Origin: Druceiella hillmani
Lineage: Eukaryota; Arthropoda; Insecta; Lepidoptera; Hepialidae
Length of the DNA: 64,000 nucleotides
Reading direction: 5' to 3'
NCBI GenBank assembly: GCA_039881145.1
Contig: JAYKKI010000052.1
Coordinates: 16,209,501-16,273,500, forward strand
The position numbers and the translations under genes were made by a program. The notes under the pieces are model-generated. The model made no database searches. It was not told the origin of the DNA and worked only from the letters and a program-made list of their open reading frames with translations. Below are positions 35,332 to 46,274 of the stretch, piece after piece. How positions within the stretch are numbered: position 1 is the first letter of the stretch; the number at the start of each line of letters is the position of its first letter.

Positions 35332-36260
35332 GTTCCTTATTAGTGTGCCCTACCCAAAAAGCACTGCACGCTACTGCGTTATTAGTCATTATGCCAAAGA
35401 TGGCCAAATATCCGGTTTAAATAAAGTTTGTCTTCGATTTTATCGATTGACAATATTTAATTTTTTATGACTAAAATAATTGCACTGTGCAATATACTGT
35501 ACTTCAATTTACCACGGGTGTCCATTATTACTACTGCTCAATATTCTGCTATTTTTAAATTTTCAATATCTCCTCGTACATGAATTGCTTTTAGGGCAGC
35601 TGTTACGACTGATGAATTTTTTTATACATAGGTAGGTATGGAATACCCGGTGTGCGAGTTTGAGGAGTACTTAACTGTTTTTTTTCTTTCATACTGAGAC
35701 CTAAAAAAATATTATGGCCGCAAGATATGACAAAATGTAATATTATTTTATATTCATTGCTTTTTAAAACTAAAAAGATATATAAGGTTATTAATTTACT
35801 GTTATTTATTTATATTATTCCAATATGACCAGAGCGAGCGTTTATTTTTTATGTAATGTAAAAAATAGGTAATATAATCATGTCGTATCGAATTGATTTT
35901 ATCACCGAATTTTTACTACTGAGATTGTAAGCTTTTATAATTGCGAAATCACGTCGAAATTTATTCAAAAGTTCTGTTGAAATACGTATAAACAAACAGA
36001 TATAAAAGTTTCGAAAACGGTCTTGAAATTTTCCACGAAGGATAAGTCTCATACTGCAAATAATGTAATAATATTTAAAATATTTTCTGATTACTTTTAT
36101 TAATTAAATAAATGAGATAATATCTTTTTAATAATTTTAAAAACAGTTAATACAAAAAAATATTATTTTTATCGTTTTCAATAGTTAAATCCAAATTTAT
36201 ATCAAATGTAATCCCAAAAATGCTAAGACTTCAGTAATTTCTCAAAATTCCACCGTATAT
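35330..36260. other. No gene seen
   Basis: AT-rich without recognisable motifs. Confidence 0.45.
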
Positions 36261-36262
36261 AC

Positions 36263-36265
<3 letters not shown>

Positions 36266-36341
<76 letters not shown>

Positions 36342-36346
36342 CATAT
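36266..36346. repeat. (TA)n microsatellite
   Basis: TA dinucleotides with two G interruptions. Confidence 0.95.
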
Positions 36347-36727
36347 CCAAAATTCTGTACTGTGCCATAGTTGATTCGCTATAATACACAGAAAACAAGA
36401 ATATCATCTTTAAATGTTTCGTTTCGACTATTTAATTTTTCTGAATAGCAAAGTATTTTTTCTGCCACCCACAGTCCATAATATGTTCCTGAATGAAGAT
36501 GTTATATCAGAAATTTACACGTGGGACTCGAACTTTATAAGAAAAATGTTGTGAAGTTTAATATTTCTATTAGATTTCAACAAGTTTTTCCAACGCCCTA
36601 AAGTCCATTTTCGTCCAATCTGAAATGCTATTATTATTGGTAAACCGAAAAAAGAGTGCAGTTACACAGAAGCAGTTAAAATCCACCCTATAGGTTTATT
36701 TAAATTTTCCCACAAATTATCGATTAC

Positions 36728-37045
36728 CTTTTGAAAAACGAAATGTTATATTTTCTAATATCAAAAAGCGCTTTTAATAAACAAGCTTTCATGTTTTGTT
36801 ATAAGTAATTGTCTTGAATCTCAAATATGTTGCGAAAGCTGACTTGTTTGAAGCTTCTTGTTTAATTTTGTTCTTGTATCACAATACATATTGTTTCATA
36901 TGGCAGACAATATCCTAATTAGTTCGCCCACGTTTACAACGTGGGCGCACGTGTACGTGAAGCACGTGTAATTAGCCCGCACCAATTATCAGACTGTCTA
37001 AAGTTGATAAAAGGGAAGACGAAGATTCAGTTACCATTTTCGGCG
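36728..37045 (+). repeat. Dispersed repeat family B, copy 3, with hairpin
   Basis: A diverged copy of 30058-30365 that ends gaagacgaagattcagttac like it. It contains a perfect 10-bp-arm hairpin (cgcccacgtt, loop tac, aacgtgggcg at 36925-36947) that is only partly kept in the other two copies. Confidence 0.75.
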
Positions 37046-38320
37046 AAATTGATTAATCAATCTTGGAAAAGGATAAAAACAAAAGTTATATAATGTAGCT
37101 ACGATCGCGAGGTGTACGCCGAGCTTTATATAGTATTAAGTTAGTAGTTGTTGAAAGTTGTTCTTTAATAAGAGTAACTTAATTTTAACCAGAGGTTATT
37201 TTTACTGATTCGCTGATAAATATAATCTCTTATCAAAAGGTAACTTAAGTAACTTAATGCTAGTAGGAACATTACGGTCTACTCAAATATCATTACGAAA
37301 ACGTCACGGAACAGTTTCATGATCATTGAGTTAATTTGATTATATTGGTACAATTTTCTCGCTTTCTTCTTTGATTTTCTTTTTTATCCATTTTCATTTA
37401 TTATTAAGACTTTTAAACTATTACTGCCACCTCCTTTTGGCATAATGAAATGATGTGTAAATTTACGTAGAAGAAGAAAATTTGTTTACAGCTTATCCCC
37501 ATGTAAAATCTGTGAAGCGTAGTGGTAACACAGTATTATAATTTTTAACAGTAATTTAAGTTCTCTGAAACGGTAGTACGGCTGTTAAATCACTTTATTA
37601 AAATGTCAGAAATGTATACTTGTGTCTGGTATACACCAAACGAATATTCTTCATCCTTCTTCACCATTTAAATTAAAGAATCTTTATTGAAGTGTTTTAT
37701 TTTACCCATTTATCATGTTTATGTGGGTAAATTGTAGCAATTTTTATCAATAACTTTGGTCCGTGCTTCAAAGGGTTAAAGTCTTCTTTTAAAAACTTTT
37801 TCTTTATGTTTTCTTTTCTTTTTATTTCTTTTCCGGTGTACACGAATATCTTACATACTAAGTAATTTCATCAAAATACATTCTTATACAGTAAATTAGG
37901 TGTCTTGTTGTTTGGCGTATACACGAATATATTTTTTGCTTGTCCGTTACATGATGGAGCAATTAGAGCTCTTTCAAATTAACTTCACAATAGCGGAATG
38001 TTTAGCTCCGTGACTCATTGATAGTTATGCTATAAGTTAATCTTACTGGAAATTGTAATCATTTGAAACAAAATTAGAAATTATTTGAAATTAGTGGAAT
38101 TCTTGGTTCCAAAACAGACTTCTTTTTCTTCGTCGATTTTTCTTTGTCAATTTGTAGCTGTTTCACGTATTTCTTTCAGGTTTCTTAATAGTATAATTGG
38201 CGTTCCAATTTTTAACTTCAATATATGCGAAAGTATACCGAGAAGAATAAATGATTTTAAAAATTCTACCGATTTTGATGTATGTTCGTCACGTTACGCC
38301 TTATTTAATATTAGAAGACA
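37046..38320. other. No gene seen
   Basis: Left part is an outward extension of repeat family B (compare 33225-33315). The rest is unassigned. Confidence 0.45.
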
Positions 38321-38343
38321 TACCAACCGCCCATACATAATGA

Positions 38344-38366
38344 TTCTCGAACGTTCAAGAACATTC
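38344..38366 (+). promoter_or_regulatory. Heat-shock-element-like array (five perfect units)
   Basis: The run TTCtcGAAcgTTCaaGAAc continues to aTTC, giving five contiguous alternating TTC/GAA units at 5-bp spacing, the consensus bound by the HSF trimer. Related but imperfect runs occur at 38436 (cGAActTTCc), 38589 (tGAAtaTTCcaGAAca) and 39066 (cGAActTTCaaGAAca). The match to consensus is seen directly. That it binds HSF or drives a transcript is not shown, and no gene start is evident nearby. Confidence 0.4.
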
Positions 38367-38495
38367 TCGATCCGTCCGGTCCAGCTAATTGTGGTACATT
38401 CGAGAACATCCTCATTCTAATAATTTACACGTAAAGCTTTTCGAACTTTCCTACCGGACTAGTTCATTCTATTACATTCTAAGATAGTATAGTAT

Positions 38496-38553
38496 ATCCT
38501 CACTCATCTTAATGAATAATTTTAATACATTATTCATTAAGATGAGTGAGGAT
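38496..38553. repeat. Perfect 25-bp inverted repeat with 8-base loop
   Basis: Arm atcctcactcatcttaatga plus ataat, loop tttaatac, exact complement on the right. Confidence 0.9.
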
Positions 38554-39046
38554 GTCCTAGATTATCTTAATTTTTTATGCATAAAGCTTCTTGAATATTC
38601 CAGAACATACTCAATACTTCCGGCCTAGTTCATTCTGGTACATTCGAGTATATTCTCACTCATTCTAGTTCATTAAATAATTGGAGTTTGGTGGTCGATG
38701 GTCTATAGTTAAAATGCCTAAGTTCAACCAATTTCAACCATCATATCTCCCACACCACCACAGCTACACGCAACTAACATAGTACACGATGGGAGACTCG
38801 ACGTTGCTACCACACATAAACAATCTATGGCGGGCAGTTATTAACATTTTATTTTCCAACGAAACTTACACATATTTTAAAATTTTTACAAATAACTATT
38901 CTCTTTCCACTTCTGTTTTTCACTTTGTCATTCGAAAATGACCATTTTACTTTTTCTTTCATTTGTATCCCTTTATTTAAAAAAAGTCAGCTGATATATG
39001 CGCGTCATGCTTCACCTTATATAGTGTGTGAAGCCATCCCCACCTC

Positions 39047-39345
39047 TCATACATAATGCTTTTCGAACTTTCAAGAACATCCTTGTTCCTTCTCATCTGG
39101 TTTATAGTACATTAGAAGATATTCTAGTACATTCTCATTCCTTATAATATATTTACACATAATCCTTCTTAAACATTCCAGGACATTCTCGAGTCTTCCA
39201 GTTTTGAATGTTTTTTGTCGGTCTTCTAGTACAATCGAGAATATTCTAGTAGACTCGATGACGGACGTTTAGTGGTCGATAGTGTAAAATGCAAAAGGTC
39301 GACCATTTTCAATCACCATATTTTCCATACTGCCACAGCCATCAT
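39047..39345 (+). repeat. Repeat family C, copy 2
   Basis: Diverged, shorter, same-orientation counterpart of 38326-38770, also with GAAnnTTC words. Confidence 0.65.
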
Positions 39346-41226
39346 AGCTTTGATCGTTGTTATACTATTTAAATCTACAATATAAGTGCTAAGTAAAGAA
39401 TCCAAATAGGTATATACATACTAGATTACTGCATAGAAGGTTAAATATTTTTGTAAACTAATATTGAATTGAGCATACAAGTAATAGTAATACAACTTCT
39501 CAAGTAATACGGCTGGGGAATGAAAAAGATGGAAGCAACTTCTATTTAAGATGACGGACGCTGGAAAAGGTGAAAATAGATTAATTCAGTATCATTTTCC
39601 GGTGTCACGAATCATCTTGGTCCACCTTTCATTACGAAAATATTCTAACGAAACTTACGATCTATCAATAATGACATCCGAATATCTTTTAGCTGACGTA
39701 AGTATTTTATATTTCCGTATACTTGCCCTCAAAATTGCAGTTATTCACTTTGTTTTAAATGACGGTAACTAAAAAAGCACTGAACTGATATTGGGTTGTA
39801 TAATATGATGTGACTGTACTTTCTTCTCGAATACAACGCAAAATTGAAATGTATGCTTGAAAAATTAAATATTTGTGTTTAATTATTTGTTCTGAATATA
39901 ATGAAAATTATTCTATTTGTCACTTTAACTTTTTTGTTGTTCAGATAATGTAACATATCCTTTACGGTTTTATGTTGCTTGTTATGCACTTTATTTTGGA
40001 AAATATTTGATACTTTAAATACAGATAAAAAGAATTCGGTCTAATAGATTTATTCTGTAAAGTGTACACGCGACACTAAAGACGCGACATAATAGGTTTA
40101 CAAAAGCAAATGTTCAACTATTTCCGCCATTTTAACCGTTGCTCATTCTTATGACGCTGCTTGAACTGACAGTATCGCGAGCAAAGAAGTTTCACTTCAC
40201 AAAAGCTTCATTCACACCAGTCCAATCGGTATAGAATAATTGATTACATAGATTATGAGATTCGCACATTAGATTGTGAAAGTTCTACTTTTTTTAAATT
40301 CTCCGATTGTTATCTATGTCGTCTAAAGTCATTTCCCAGTATAAAAGCTACAATTTGGTTTCTTGCTCATCAAATCGCTTTCTTGCTATCCCGCAATCTG
40401 ACGCTAGTTTTCGGGTCAAGTGTACTTGTACCTTTAAAATCAACTCTTCGCCTTACCAGAGCAAGTTAGCTAATAAGATCTGTGACCTAATGGGTGTATA
40501 ACTTTAAAATAGCTACGCAACTAATTTCATAGCATACGCAACAAAATCGAATCTGAGTCAAATTAAAAATAACATTTCCAAATATGAAATTTACTGTAAT
40601 TTAACTACTTGATTCATAAATTACCATAATTTTGCATAACAATACTTCTCTATCATCAGATCTTTCCGGTTACAAAATCTAACCAAATAACTCATTGAGA
40701 CAAATCGAACGAGCTCAAACTGAACAAGTTTACTGTTTGCAATTGAGAAGTTCGTCTTACCTTCTTCCTTCAACATCATCTATCAGGTCGATAGTATGTA
40801 TTATATTATTACGTTGTTATCCGTAATCTAGAAGGTTTCATAGATATACGACAATTAGAAGTGGAAGAAAATCAGTTAGAAATGGTGACAGATTCGATTG
40901 CATACATAGCACGTAAAAATGTAGCTAATAAAAGCATGTTAAAAAGAGCAGATTCAATTTGATCCGTATCCATACTTTTGTATATTTATTTATTTAGTAG
41001 TCAAAGGTAGGTATGTGTCAAAGGTAGACATATTTATTTTTGAACCTTACTACAAAAAACTAGAACTGATGTCTATGTAAAATTTTAATATTTCGTTACC
41101 TGAAAATATTATTGAGTTAACACTTTGATGTTCCATAAAATACAGGTCTTTGTTTCACCACGTGTTGTTAAATAAACATATTAAATAACTTGTTAACCGC
41201 GACATCCTACGGGTCACCCGCGTCGA
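39346..41226. other. No gene seen
   Basis: AT-rich. Small reading frames at 39551 and 40307 carry no recognisable motif. Confidence 0.45.
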
Positions 41227-41885
41227 ATCATATTAATTATGTTGATTATAACCGATTCTATAAAATCTGTTTTCCTCCGGTGTAAAAAATCAATAAAATT
41301 AATGTTCAATTTTACATCGCGAAATTGCTTAAATGCAACTAGTAAGACGGCCATGCAAAGACACCAATATAAGAAAATACCTCTAATGATATTAATTATC
41401 TTATCACAAAAAGAAATTAGTCGAATGCGAAATTGAGAATCAATAAAAAAAAATGAAGTTATTTTTATTACGTACCAATTTTTTAATTGATGCACGGTTT
41501 AAATTTTTCTATATTGAATTATGCTAGTATTTTAAACCTTTTAGTCATATTGTACATCATATGAATTATGTTGATTATAACCGATTCCGTAAAATCGGTT
41601 TTACATCGGTGTAAAAAATCAAGAAAATGAAAGTTCAATTTTACCTAGCGAACTTGCGTAAATGCAACTGGTAAGACGGCCATGCAAAGACACCAATATA
41701 AGAAAATACCTCTAATGATATTAATTATCAAAAAAAGGAATTAGTCGAATGCGAAATTGAGATCAATAATAAAAAAATGAAGCTATTTTTATTACGTACC
41801 AAATTTTTAATTGATGCACGATTTAAATTTTTCTATATTAAATTATGTTAGTATTTTAAAACCGTTAGTCATATTGTACATCACT
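41227..41885 (+). repeat. Tandem duplication, 329-bp unit, two copies
   Basis: gttgattataaccgattc occurs at 41241 and 41570. The whole unit is repeated with about one change per 15 bases by eye, including gtaagacggccatgcaaaga and tttttattacgtaccaa. Confidence 0.9.
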
Positions 41886-42819
41886 AATTTAATTAGTGAC
41901 GTACACTATGACTACCAGTTTCAAAATATTGGCATATTATAATAACTACACAACTTCGATTAAATTTTCCATTTAATCTTCGTTTAAAAACTTCGATTAA
42001 TCTCTCCGTTCATCACTCTACACATTTGTCGTTCTTTAATAAATTTGGACTTACTAATCCCTTTCTACGGGTATAAAAAGGAACGTATATATTATTTTTG
42101 TAAGTTATTCTATACTGAAACTGAATGAAAAATAAAACTGAAAAAAAGTTAAACTGAGTAAAAAATGATAAGTAACTTAGCCGGTTCTAAAAAAATTGCT
42201 ATCAAAGTTGTAATTTCAACGAAAAAAAAATTAAATATTTTCCTGTTTCAATAAAGAACAGTATTTATCACACCTGTATACATATATTAAAGTATAACAA
42301 AAATGTGTCTGTAGCTTGAATAAGACGTTCTTTGTTAAACCAGATGTAACAAAAACGCAACTCTTGTTTATATAGGTGATTCTGTGCAGTAAAATAAGTT
42401 GGAAATATTGAGAAACAGTCATTAAGACGTTTCTGAAAAAAATAATGTTAAAGATGCGATTCCAACAAAAAAAGAATTACATTTTTTGTAGCGACACGCT
42501 TTAAATACACTCAGTTTAATGTACAGTATCACTGTATGAATGACAGCCGTATTCTTTGTTACAATTTATATATCTTGATCCACAAACTAACGTCAATAAA
42601 ATTGCAAGCAAAATAAATAACTCGATATTTTCTCATGAATAACTTAAAGCAATCAATGTTAGCGAATTTAACTTCGATTGACATATGATCGAACTATTTT
42701 TCGTCTCATACATTTGCTTTTTTTTCAAAATTAGTTTATCTTCTTTTAGATAATAGTCCTCTGACAAGTATTAAAGTGTAATTTTAAACATAAATCATAT
42801 ATAAATCATATAAAAAAAT
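41886..42819. other. No gene seen
   Basis: AT-rich spacer. A small palindromic word (cactaatttaattagtg) is at 41883-41899. Confidence 0.45.
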
Positions 42820-43045
42820 CTCTACATTTGCATTACTTCCCAATAGATTTATGTTCCGTTTATGGCATTTTATAACTAGTGGAGTCAGACCACTGAGGCA
42901 TAAAATGTTGACTAATAGAGGACTCACGGTTCGTGAATATGTCCGGCTCTAAAATAATTTGCAAAGCCGTAATAGTGCTTAAAAATTTTTGTTGATTAAC
43001 TTAGGTTTTCACAACTTTGCCTACTTTTATACATAAAGCCCAATG
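42820..43045 (-). repeat. Dispersed repeat, copy B (inverted relative to 21.2 kb)
   Basis: Reverse-complement match of 21213-21455, with blocks such as ttccgtttatggcattttat and ggcataaaatgttgactaat. Confidence 0.75.
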
Positions 43046-43079
43046 AATTTATATTTCAGTTGACTTCTCACACGCATTT

Positions 43080-43082
<3 letters not shown>

Positions 43083-43133
<51 letters not shown>

Positions 43134-43139
43134 TATATA
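43083..43139. repeat. (TA)n microsatellite
   Basis: TA dinucleotides with one G interruption at the right end. Confidence 0.95.
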
Positions 43140-43734
43140 ACGGAGAATGCTGTCCCTCTGAGACATCTGTTTTTAACTCAATAAAACTGTTGTCTTGAAC
43201 TTTATGGATTATAATAATTAAAATAGTAAATACAATTAGTATCAAATTGGTATTGAAACAGATGCGTCAGCGCGCGATCGCTATTGACAGAAGATCTTGA
43301 ATCAATGAATCATTGCTTTCTCGTTGTGATACTCGTAGCCGCCGCAGCTGTATTATCATCAGTGACACTATCATCACTCATTGATAGTATGTCGGACCTC
43401 AGATGCATCATATGAAGCAAGCACGTGCAATATACAGAAAAATGTTTTTTTTAATAACTAACAAACAGTAGGTATGGTTGCAATTCCAAAAACATCATAC
43501 CGTATAAGTATTCCACTATATATGTACCATACCAGATTCTCAGTAACATCCACACCAACGGCTCCATCAGTGCACCAGCACTGATACCATCCCTGCGCAT
43601 CAAAGCAAGGGATTTCCGACCGCACCAACGATCACAGATAATCATAGCCGCACCAACGGATCAAATGGGTTGACCTTGGTTACACCGTTCACAGGAGAAT
43701 AGATTGGAAGTTAGACCCTACCTAGTTCATCCTG
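43140..43734. other. No gene recognised; possible 3' part of the adjoining gypsy element
   Basis: It lies downstream of the integrase remnant on the minus strand. 43540-43660 repeats gcaccaacg words (tccacaccaacggctccatc, cgcaccaacgatcacag, ccgcaccaacggatc). No chromodomain or LTR was recognised. Confidence 0.35.
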
Positions 43735-44833
43735 TCATGTGATTTCCTCCTTAATTTTAACGGCAGCAAATATGGTCTTGAGCGTGCTCATGGTTCGTTC
43801 CACCTGATCATTCGCTCGACTAGCACCGGTTGCTATAAGATGTACGTGGATATTATGTGAGCTGCAAAAATTGACAAATTCCTTACTAGCAAAACAGTGG
43901 CCTTGGTCTGCTGTCACACGACTAGGTTCTCCGAGCAGACTAATTTCCAACTCTACCTTTCAACTTATACCTTGATGCTATTGCTTGTATTAATATTAGC
44001 TCTATGAATTAATAAAACATATTCAAAACGAAATCATATTCTTTCATCTCATTCTTGTCACTCAACTTGCCCGAAGCATCTGTAGGGATAGTATGCCCTG
44101 GTGCATTAATTTTGGGGATCGGATGCAATTTAACCTGTATTTTTCCTGAGCGTGGTTTTGCTATTTTGCAAGTTATGCAATTGTCCACAAGTTAACGGAT
44201 ATATTTGGACATATTTTCAAACCAATAATGCTCATATACTTTTTCAAGAGTTTTTTCCCAACCTAAGTGCATTATTCTTTCGTGAACGTTATTGGTTATT
44301 GACCATTGAAATAGTCGGGAAACTATGGATAGGTAATGCGTTCTGTGATTGCGTTGTATTCTACCGTGAAGAACTGTCAGTTAGTATCTCATTATTGAGA
44401 TCATTAAGGATTTTCTGAATTTCAGGATCCTTTTCCCGTTTAGGTCGTAGCCAGTCACTTGACAATTCAGCTATGTTGATTTTGCTCTATAGGCTTAGCA
44501 TTGCTTGAATAAGAGGAAATACTTGGAAGTGGATTTCGAGAAATGCAACCAATATGTTTTTTCCTTGAATCCTCACGATGATGACACGATGATGACACCA
44601 GTGATGGACACGGGGGGAGAGTTCCGTTTTGCGTTGAGTTGCTTTGACAGATTTGCAGTCAGTAAGCATAGTAAATCTACGGAAGTAGGCAATAGGATGT
44701 TGCTTGTTATTAACTATCTGAATCAAAATGGCGCCAAAACCATCAGCACTGGCATCAGTGTGGCGGTCGACTGGAAGTTCAGGATTAAAAATCAGTAAGA
44801 CTGGCCCTGATATGAGAATCGAGAAATTGAGCT

Positions 44834-44836
<3 letters not shown>
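43735..44836 (-). pseudogene. Ty3/gypsy retrotransposon pol remnant (RNase H, linker, integrase)
   Basis: Four parts follow in pol order on the minus strand. RNase H at about 44834-44490 keeps HTDASADGFGAILIQ and PIAYF, then jumps to TDCKSVKATQRKTELSPRVH, so roughly 40 residues between them are deleted. A linker follows at about 44490-44360 (AELSSDWLRPKREKDPEIQ) after a stop codon. The H2C2 zinc finger at about 44285-44090 has HLGW, YEHYW and CITC around one stop. The integrase core at 43950-43735 shows D15 in VTADQGH and E51 in ANDQVER, 35 residues between them, as in a DD35E enzyme. Reverse transcriptase, gag and LTRs were not found. The RNase H is cut off by a (TA)n array on its upstream side. 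The element is dead. Confidence 0.8.
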
Positions 44837-44881
<45 letters not shown>

Positions 44882-44886
44882 TATAC
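44837..44886. repeat. (TA)n microsatellite at the broken edge of the gypsy remnant
   Basis: TA dinucleotides immediately upstream of the RNase H coding similarity. Confidence 0.95.
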
Positions 44887-45438
44887 AGGCTGTCCGGGAA
44901 TAAGGATCGGATAAAGAAAGACGTTATTCCTTGACTGAAAAATAGTTGATTGTCGTTAAAATCAATTTCAAAAAAGACATTTTTCCGCACGGTTTTTGCG
45001 CACATTGCTCAACGCCGCTCGGGTGAATAACCCGCGAATCACTGTGAAGACATCGCCACTGCGGATAAAAACCGCACTCCGGGCAAGTATTGGAGGTGTT
45101 AAAAAGAGATTAGAAAAAGGGCGTGTATTAAGTTTCTTTTCAACGAAAATTTATCCCTTTAGGGCCAACAAATAGCGTAATAAACATCTATGTTAGAAAA
45201 TAAGATTATTAACTAAATTATTAATTAGAAATATTCTTATAAACTAATTTAATACAAAAATTAATATCTGAATCAAATATTAGAAATATCGAAATACCAA
45301 TGGAACACCATGGAAAACTAACAACACCAACGGACCTAATTCGTACAGTTAAGAAAAAATTATAAATAAAACATTAGCATCCAAATATTGCATTCATCGA
45401 TTTATTCGACTAAACTTCAGCAATTCACTAATTCCGAT
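44887..45438. other. No gene seen
   Basis: 44887-45100 is more GC-rich (caggctgtccgggaataagg; cgccgctcgggtgaataacc) and looks like a fragment of a different repeat. The remainder is AT-rich. Confidence 0.4.
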
Positions 45439-45640
45439 AATACATACCTACGCACAATATATTGTATACATAATACATACCTATGCACAATATATTGTAT
45501 ACATAATACATACCTACGCACAATATATTGTATACATAATACATACCTATGCACAATATATTGTATACATAATACATATCTACGCACAATATATTGTATA
45601 CATAATACATACCTATGCACAAAATATTGTATATTGCACA
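45439..45640 (+). repeat. 33-bp tandem repeat, six copies, with 66-bp higher order
   Basis: Unit aatacatacctaYgcacaat then atattgtatacat. The Y position alternates C, T, C, T, C, T, so every second unit has CpG and the others TpG. All units keep the palindrome acaatatattgt, except the last (acaaaatattgt). Repetitive reading frames on both strands are by-products. Confidence 0.95.
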
Positions 45641-46274
45641 GAAAATATATATAATATTGTGATTAAGGAAACTCCTTACTCCGCAACTCAAAATATCAAG
45701 CTTCCATATCGCTTACTTCTAGGGAAAATGAAACCGAATGAATGGCAGAGATGTCACAAAAAATGCTCAAGACAAGTGGAGCCACGTGCTTCTGTAGCAT
45801 TTGTACGACCTTTTCTACTCTATTTACCGACAGATTTTACTTAATATATCGCAGAACACTTTCCGCTTTAAATCACCACTGCAGCCAACTTTAATTACAT
45901 GAATATAAGTCTAATATAATTTTAAATAATGGCAACTCATATTCGAATAATTGATGATGGAATTTGTTTGATATAATTTGTTTGTAGTTTTTTGCTGTTT
46001 TATTATAGTAATAATCCATTTTTTATATTACAGTCAAACTATATATTGAACTATGGAGAAAATTCCCAGAAAACTAAATATTTTCGCAAACATCGCGTTA
46101 ACGGTCACTTTTACGGTAAAAATATTTATTATGGCAATATATGGAATTCCTTACAACCAATTTTCTTTACCTTTTGCTTATAAATATAATCGTTTTGAGG
46201 ATATAATAATGTAAAAAATGTTAACCTTAAGGTTTTTAAGAAAGTAGCGCCCTATGAACCAAGAAGGGGTGTGA
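45641..46274. other. No gene seen
   Basis: AT-rich. Reading frames of about 60 codons lack recognisable motifs. Confidence 0.45.

Larger units (their letters stand above)
38326..38770 (+). repeat. Repeat family C, copy 1, rich in GAA/TTC inverted pentamers
   Basis: Shares order and wording with 39047-39345: cataatg.ttctcgaac, then ttYacacRtaa, then attccaRRacat, then tggtcgatRgt.ta, then accatcatatYtcccaYac. Internal subrepeats of about 110 bp carry GAAnnTTC words. A perfect 25-bp-arm hairpin lies at 38496-38520/38529-38553. Confidence 0.7.

Noticed and set aside
38085..38420. 111-codon plus-strand frame
   Set aside because: It runs into repeat family C and the GAA/TTC words; no protein similarity seen.
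45388..45691. Repetitive frames on both strands
   Set aside because: By-products of the 33-bp tandem repeat (a multiple of three).
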